DNA of 64,000 bases, taken from NCBI GenBank assembly GCA_934095825.1, contig CAKOKQ010000007.1, forward strand, positions 1 through 64,000. Reading direction: 5' to 3'. Position numbers and translations under genes: made by a program. Position 1 is the stretch's first letter. Every line of letters begins with the position of its first letter. Of the stretch, positions 60,377 through 64,000 are shown one piece after another. Source of the stretch: an uncultured Bacilli bacterium. Lineage in GTDB: Bacteria; Bacillota_I; Bacilli_A; RF39; UBA660. A model generated the notes under the pieces. It saw only the letters and a list, made by a program, of their open reading frames with translations, ran no database searches and had not been told where the DNA came from.

Positions 60377-62158
60377 CTAATCTAATTTCAAAGCTAGTCT
60401 TTTCTGTTGACTAACTGCTTCTTGCCAAGCAAACTCTTCTAAAGTAGTATAATCCACTTTATCAGCCTTTGTCTTCGGAATAAATGGCACAAAGTCTATA
60501 CTTTCCGGAATCTCATAATCATTTAATTGCGATACTTCATCAGTACCATAAATAGTTAATGGCTTTTTACATTCCTCTAAAATATGTTTTTTAACTTCTT
60601 CACTAGGTTGAACTCCATTTTTTAGCACCACATAAGCCTTAGCAGTATATAATTTATCATTATCTTTCTTTTTAACAACTGCAACTGAATCAATAACATC
60701 TATAGATGACATTAATAACTGAATTCTATCACAATAAACCTTATTTAAAGTTGAAATAATATAATATCTAGAATCTCTACCTTTTAAATGATAATATCCC
60801 TCATTGTCAATAAAACCAGTACTACCAACACGAACATACTCTTTTCCTTTATACATAACCTTAGCATCTAAAGTTTTTTCCGGCATTTTATAGTATTCTT
60901 TAAATACATGTTCGCCACCAATGCATAATAAACCTTCTTCACCTATTTTTTTCTCTTCAATAATACCCTCATTATTAAATTTATCGGCATCAATTATTAT
61001 ACAGTCGCTTCCTGTTAAAATTCTTCCCACCGTATCTAATTTTATTGGCTGACCAATAGCATTTGTATTCGCTCCAACTGTTTCTGCAGAACCAGAACCA
61101 TTATAAATCTTGGCATTACTATTATGTTCTTGAAAAAACTTTACTCCTTCTTCATTTTTAGCAGGGCTTAAAGTATCGCCACCAGAAATAAATGTTGTAA
61201 GACTCGATAAGTCGGCATTAGGAGTGATATTTTTTTTAATAAGTTCTAAAAGTGCTGGACTTCCGAAAATAATATTTGGCTTTTTGCTCAAATAGTAATT
61301 AATATTATCTTTGGATAAATCAGGTGCTAACACTGCTGTTCTTCCACACATTAACGACATAAGGGTTGAAGTAGCAAAACCATAAGGATAAGTAAATGGA
61401 ACACAAACCAAACTTTTCTCGCCTTTGGTATTTTCTAAATTAGTTGAATTCTTCATATAAATACCAGAAGCTAAAATATTTTTATTTGTCAAAACTACCG
61501 CTTTAGGCTTTCCAGTTGTCCCACTAGTATAAAGAATTAATGCATCATCTAAAGCATTAAAAGGATTTTCTAAAGTCTTTTTTTGAAACTTAGCCAAACA
61601 TCCTAAAGTATTAAAATCAATCGTATTACTCTTAGTTAAATGATAATTACCATCAAGTCTTAAAGAATTAACTTTGCTTTTATCTAAAGTAATAACATAT
61701 CTAACATGAGTCTTATCGACAATCTTCTGATTTTCTTCATCACTACGATTAAAATTTATGTAAACGGGACTTTCAAACAAATTCAAATATGATACAATTT
61801 CTTCATCTGGTGCAAAAGAATTTAAAAATGTCGTTGTCGCCCCAATTCTATTAGCGGCCATAAAAACTGCTACAGCCTGATAAAAGTTAGGCATCGATAC
61901 GGTAATAATATCACCTTTTTTAACCCCTAGTTCTTTTAAAGCCATAGATACGGTAACGGCATCATCTAATAACTGTTGATAAGTTGCTGATAATTTTAAA
62001 CAATCAACTGCCTTTTCATCACGATAAAAACTACTAATAACCTTAATGGCTGTATATATATTAATATCCGGTATTATAGGATGAGCCTCCCAAAATTTTG
62101 CTCCTTTATTTTGTGGTTTGTCGTTGCTTGCATAACCTGTTAATTTCTTTTCAAACAT
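60377..62158 (-). CDS. AMP-binding acyl-CoA synthetase-like enzyme
   Basis: The 593-residue adenylate-forming enzyme carries the P-loop-like motif LILYTSGTTGKPKAVVLT (about 209-226), the A5-like motif IYNGSGSAETVG and the hinge block GSTGFIDNEGYYHLKGRDSR. The last catalytic Lys region reads PKTKADKVDY. It would make an acyl-AMP and then a thioester; substrates may be fatty or aromatic acids. A GGAG-containing ribosome-binding site precedes the ATG. It is monocistronic, upstream of an ABC-F gene. Confidence 0.88.
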   Translation of the reverse strand: MFEKKLTGYASNDKPQNKGAKFWEAHPIIPDINIYTAIKVISSFYRDEKAVDCLKLSATYQQLLDDAVTVSMALKELGVKKGDIITVSMPNFYQAVAVFMAANRIGATTTFLNSFAPDEEIVSYLNLFESPVYINFNRSDEENQKIVDKTHVRYVITLDKSKVNSLRLDGNYHLTKSNTIDFNTLGCLAKFQKKTLENPFNALDDALILYTSGTTGKPKAVVLTNKNILASGIYMKNSTNLENTKGEKSLVCVPFTYPYGFATSTLMSLMCGRTAVLAPDLSKDNINYYLSKKPNIIFGSPALLELIKKNITPNADLSSLTTFISGGDTLSPAKNEEGVKFFQEHNSNAKIYNGSGSAETVGANTNAIGQPIKLDTVGRILTGSDCIIIDADKFNNEGIIEEKKIGEEGLLCIGGEHVFKEYYKMPEKTLDAKVMYKGKEYVRVGSTGFIDNEGYYHLKGRDSRYYIISTLNKVYCDRIQLLMSSIDVIDSVAVVKKKDNDKLYTAKAYVVLKNGVQPSEEVKKHILEECKKPLTIYGTDEVSQLNDYEIPESIDFVPFIPKTKADKVDYTTLEEFAWQEAVSQQKRLALKLD

Positions 62159-62323
62159 AATACTTCTCCTATTTCTAATTTTATTTTACCTTATTTTTCG
62201 CCAATTACAAGAAATTATTTAAAATATTTCCTAATAAAAACAAATAACGCTTACTATTTTAACTATATTTTTCCCAAATACAAGTACTTAACCTAAACTT
62301 AATAAACTGCATATTAATTATGA

Positions 62324-62362
62324 CAAAACATCAAGTTTAGCTTAACCAAACTTGATGTTTTG
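62324..62362 (-). terminator. Intrinsic terminator
   Basis: CAAAACATCAAGTTT (62324-62338) and AAACTTGATGTTTTG (62348-62362) form a perfect 15-bp stem with a 9-base loop. It probably ends the 62.4-63.9 kb gene cluster. Confidence 0.65.
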
Positions 62363-62413
62363 TAAATCATATTTATCTAAAATTAAACCACACACTAAAA
62401 AAAACAGATAAAA

Positions 62414-63001
62414 TTAATCAACAATGTACTTCATAATACCTTCTTCATATCCTAAATTTTTAATATAATCTAAGCATTCAGATGAAACAATAAAATTTAT
62501 AACGCTAACTTTTAAAGAAGTAAAATATTTATCTAAATAATTAATAACTTCTTCATTTTCCATATTTTGTTCTTTTAAATTGCAAGATATATTATTATCG
62601 ATATCAAAATACTTGATTTTTAAATCTTTAAAAACAACACCCTTTTCCTTCATAACAAAATCACCATGAATATTGTTAATCCTTTTACTTACTGTCGCTT
62701 CTTTAGTTTCATATAATTTATTCATTATATTAATAACTCTAGTCTTAACAACTTCAACAACTAAAGACTTATCTGGCGATATTTCATTTTTTAAAAAATT
62801 TAATGTTTCCTTAACTGTATCCTGATCAACATCCTTTTTAAAAGAAACATCAATCCAATCAGTTGAAAAATCATAACCGCATATAAATTTATCATCTTTC
62901 TTAATCCCAAAATATCCACTACTGATATTCAATTTATAATCAAGTTCCATATCGTTTATATATTTTTTTAAACTATTTTCATTTAATTTCTCAATTTTCA
63001 T
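62414..63001 (-). CDS. Hypothetical protein
   Basis: I do not recognise this 195-residue protein. It is soluble, without signal or membrane segments, and alternates beta strands and charged helices (ISSGYFGIKKDDKFICGYDF, then NFIVSSECLDYIKNLGYEEG). The last part, with a helix and a short GY loop, recalls the end of N-acetyltransferases, but no acetyl-CoA loop is seen. The ribosome-binding site is weak (GAAGATG). It follows another unknown gene by 22 bases, likely in one operon. Confidence 0.55.
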   Translation of the reverse strand: MKIEKLNENSLKKYINDMELDYKLNISSGYFGIKKDDKFICGYDFSTDWIDVSFKKDVDQDTVKETLNFLKNEISPDKSLVVEVVKTRVINIMNKLYETKEATVSKRINNIHGDFVMKEKGVVFKDLKIKYFDIDNNISCNLKEQNMENEEVINYLDKYFTSLKVSVINFIVSSECLDYIKNLGYEEGIMKYIVD

Positions 63002-63023
63002 AATTCATCTTCGTTCAAATCGT

Positions 63024-63629
63024 TTATTGACATCTATTGTCTTTTTTAGCAATTTCTCTACTATAAATCATTTCTTGAGATATTCTTTCTAAATAAGATT
63101 TATTAGAGTCCGTCATTGCTTCCCAATCTTCTGCTACTAACATTTTTCTAAAAGGCCCCATTGTAAGTTCATAAAAAACATAATATTCACTCTTAGTTAG
63201 TTTATCAAATCTTGCTTCCATTTTGACCATTTCCATTTCAATTTCTGCTCTTGATAAGCCTTGATATTTTTTTAAGGCCTCTTGGGCTGCTAACAATTCA
63301 TCATCCGTTATATCCATATAATTTCTTATATTTTCCTTAGCAATAAATGCATAAATACTTGATACTTCAGAATAATTAATATTACCATTTAAGTAATTTG
63401 TAAGAAAGCATTCTATTTTAATAATATTTTGTAACTTTTTTAAAGAATCTAAATCACTAGTCATTAAATCTTTTTGACTACTAATTAAGTCCTCAATTCT
63501 ACTAGCATTCTTTTCTAAATAATACTCCAACCATTTTTGCCAAAGTTTAAAAACTCTTTCCCCTCTTTTATCTGGTATGCTATTTATCTCTGGATGTTTT
63601 CTACTGCCTGATAAAGTCCTATATCCCAT
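63024..63629 (-). CDS. Hypothetical helical protein
   Basis: The 201-residue protein is mainly helical and has no signal or membrane segments. It starts MGYRTLSGSRKHPEINSIPD. Aromatic and charged stretches (FKLWQKWLEYYLEKN; YLERISQEMIYSREI) suggest a helical bundle. I cannot name the family. It has a GAGGAG site. The next gene starts 22 bases after it. Confidence 0.55.
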   Translation of the reverse strand: MGYRTLSGSRKHPEINSIPDKRGERVFKLWQKWLEYYLEKNASRIEDLISSQKDLMTSDLDSLKKLQNIIKIECFLTNYLNGNINYSEVSSIYAFIAKENIRNYMDITDDELLAAQEALKKYQGLSRAEIEMEMVKMEARFDKLTKSEYYVFYELTMGPFRKMLVAEDWEAMTDSNKSYLERISQEMIYSREIAKKDNRCQ

Positions 63630-63690
63630 ATTTTTCTCCTCATATTTTTTAATTTTTCACATTATTCACAGCATTTACTACAATAGCTAT

Positions 63691-63978
63691 CTAGTTATTT
63701 GATATTAACTTATATAATTTTTCAAAATCATTATATAAGCACTCGAAGTCGCTATCAACAACATCATTTTTCCACTCTTCTGATAGAATTTCTATATCAT
63801 ACTTAACTTCTTCTAATAGTTTCTTACTGTTATCACCATCAAAAGTCATTTTTTCTATATTCTTCTTAATACTTTTTAAGCTATCACTATAATTCTTATA
63901 AACATCATTCTTAAAAAGTATTTCAATATCTACTAAAACAACTAACAATAATTTCTTTACTTCATTATTATCATTCAT
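63691..63978 (-). CDS. Hypothetical small helical protein
   Basis: The ATG at 63978 gives 95 residues (MNDNNEVKKLLLVVLVDIE start), mostly helical and acidic, with a repeated D-I-E-x-L pattern and no motif I recognise. A TTG further upstream would add five residues. It is the first gene of a possible three-gene operon of unknown proteins. The window ends 22 bases further on, so its upstream context is missing. Confidence 0.5.
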   Translation of the reverse strand: MNDNNEVKKLLLVVLVDIEILFKNDVYKNYSDSLKSIKKNIEKMTFDGDNSKKLLEEVKYDIEILSEEWKNDVVDSDFECLYNDFEKLYKLISNN

Positions 63979-64000
63979 AAATCTTATTCCCAAGTACCTT

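Noticed and set aside
1..64000. Reassigned UGA (mollicute code)
   Set aside because: Genes end at TGA (for example dnaB), prfB is present with its UGA-dependent frameshift, and Trp is encoded by TGG in the conserved proteins.
1..64000. tRNA or rRNA genes
   Set aside because: Intergenic regions were read for GC-rich cloverleaf-like blocks and TTCGANNC motifs; none was convincing.

Overview
The window is AT-rich, low-GC Gram-positive DNA that uses the standard stop codons; nearly all genes lie on the minus strand. Ribosomal-protein order, Spo0A, GerQ, WhiA, FtsEX, LemA, WalJ and two YitT proteins point to the Bacillota, Bacilli side, probably an uncultured spore-forming or recently spore-forming gut-type lineage related to erysipelotrichs or mollicute-like Bacilli. 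The exact taxon cannot be fixed from the sequence alone. No tRNA, rRNA, CRISPR array, transposase or phage gene was seen.

Layout. 1-1.9 kb: start of the S10 ribosomal operon (rpsJ-rplC-rplD-rplW) with its promoter and leader. 2.2-10.5 kb: glycolysis (gpmI, pgk, gap) with spo0A in between, then a uridine-kinase-like nucleoside kinase. 10.8-18.9 kb: envelope and division (whiA, ftsE-ftsX-M23 hydrolase, a beta-lactamase-fold serine hydrolase, YitT) and a candidate non-coding RNA at 13.66-13.84 kb. 19-29 kb: gerQ, lemA, ung, an rplI-dnaB-M23-walJ-rlmH operon, the rpsF-ssb-rpsR operon with an S6:S18-type leader, and a YfcC-type transporter. 29-34 kb: accessory region with a DUF4932-like metallopeptidase, an NrtR-like regulator, a small XRE regulator, a secreted InlB-repeat protein and a duplicated small-RNA locus around a short ORF. 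34-48 kb: typA, surface proteins, two tandem lipoprotein-like gluzincins, three tandem kinase-fold proteins and a frameshifted prfB. 48-64 kb: a DUF3990/DUF3791 toxin-antitoxin-like pair, two ABC-F ATPases, another HExxH protein, a membrane GDPD, three tandem paralogous membrane-anchored small proteins, an HD hydrolase, a hybrid histidine kinase, an acyl-CoA-ligase-like enzyme and three unknown genes.

How it fits together. Housekeeping operons are compact, with 1-4 base overlaps, and are separated by intrinsic terminators whose hairpins often contain the stop codon. FtsEX and its adjacent coiled-coil M23 protein look like a septal hydrolase-activation module. Spo0A and GerQ suggest a sporulation programme, but this Spo0A has Ser where the receiver domain needs the phosphorylated Asp.

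The most unusual items are the Asp-less Spo0A with paired 0A boxes, the twin three-hairpin sRNAs and the self-complementary mRNA between them, the 13.7-kb RNA candidate, the three kinase-fold paralogues, and the tandem membrane proteins with a conserved Cys/His motif.
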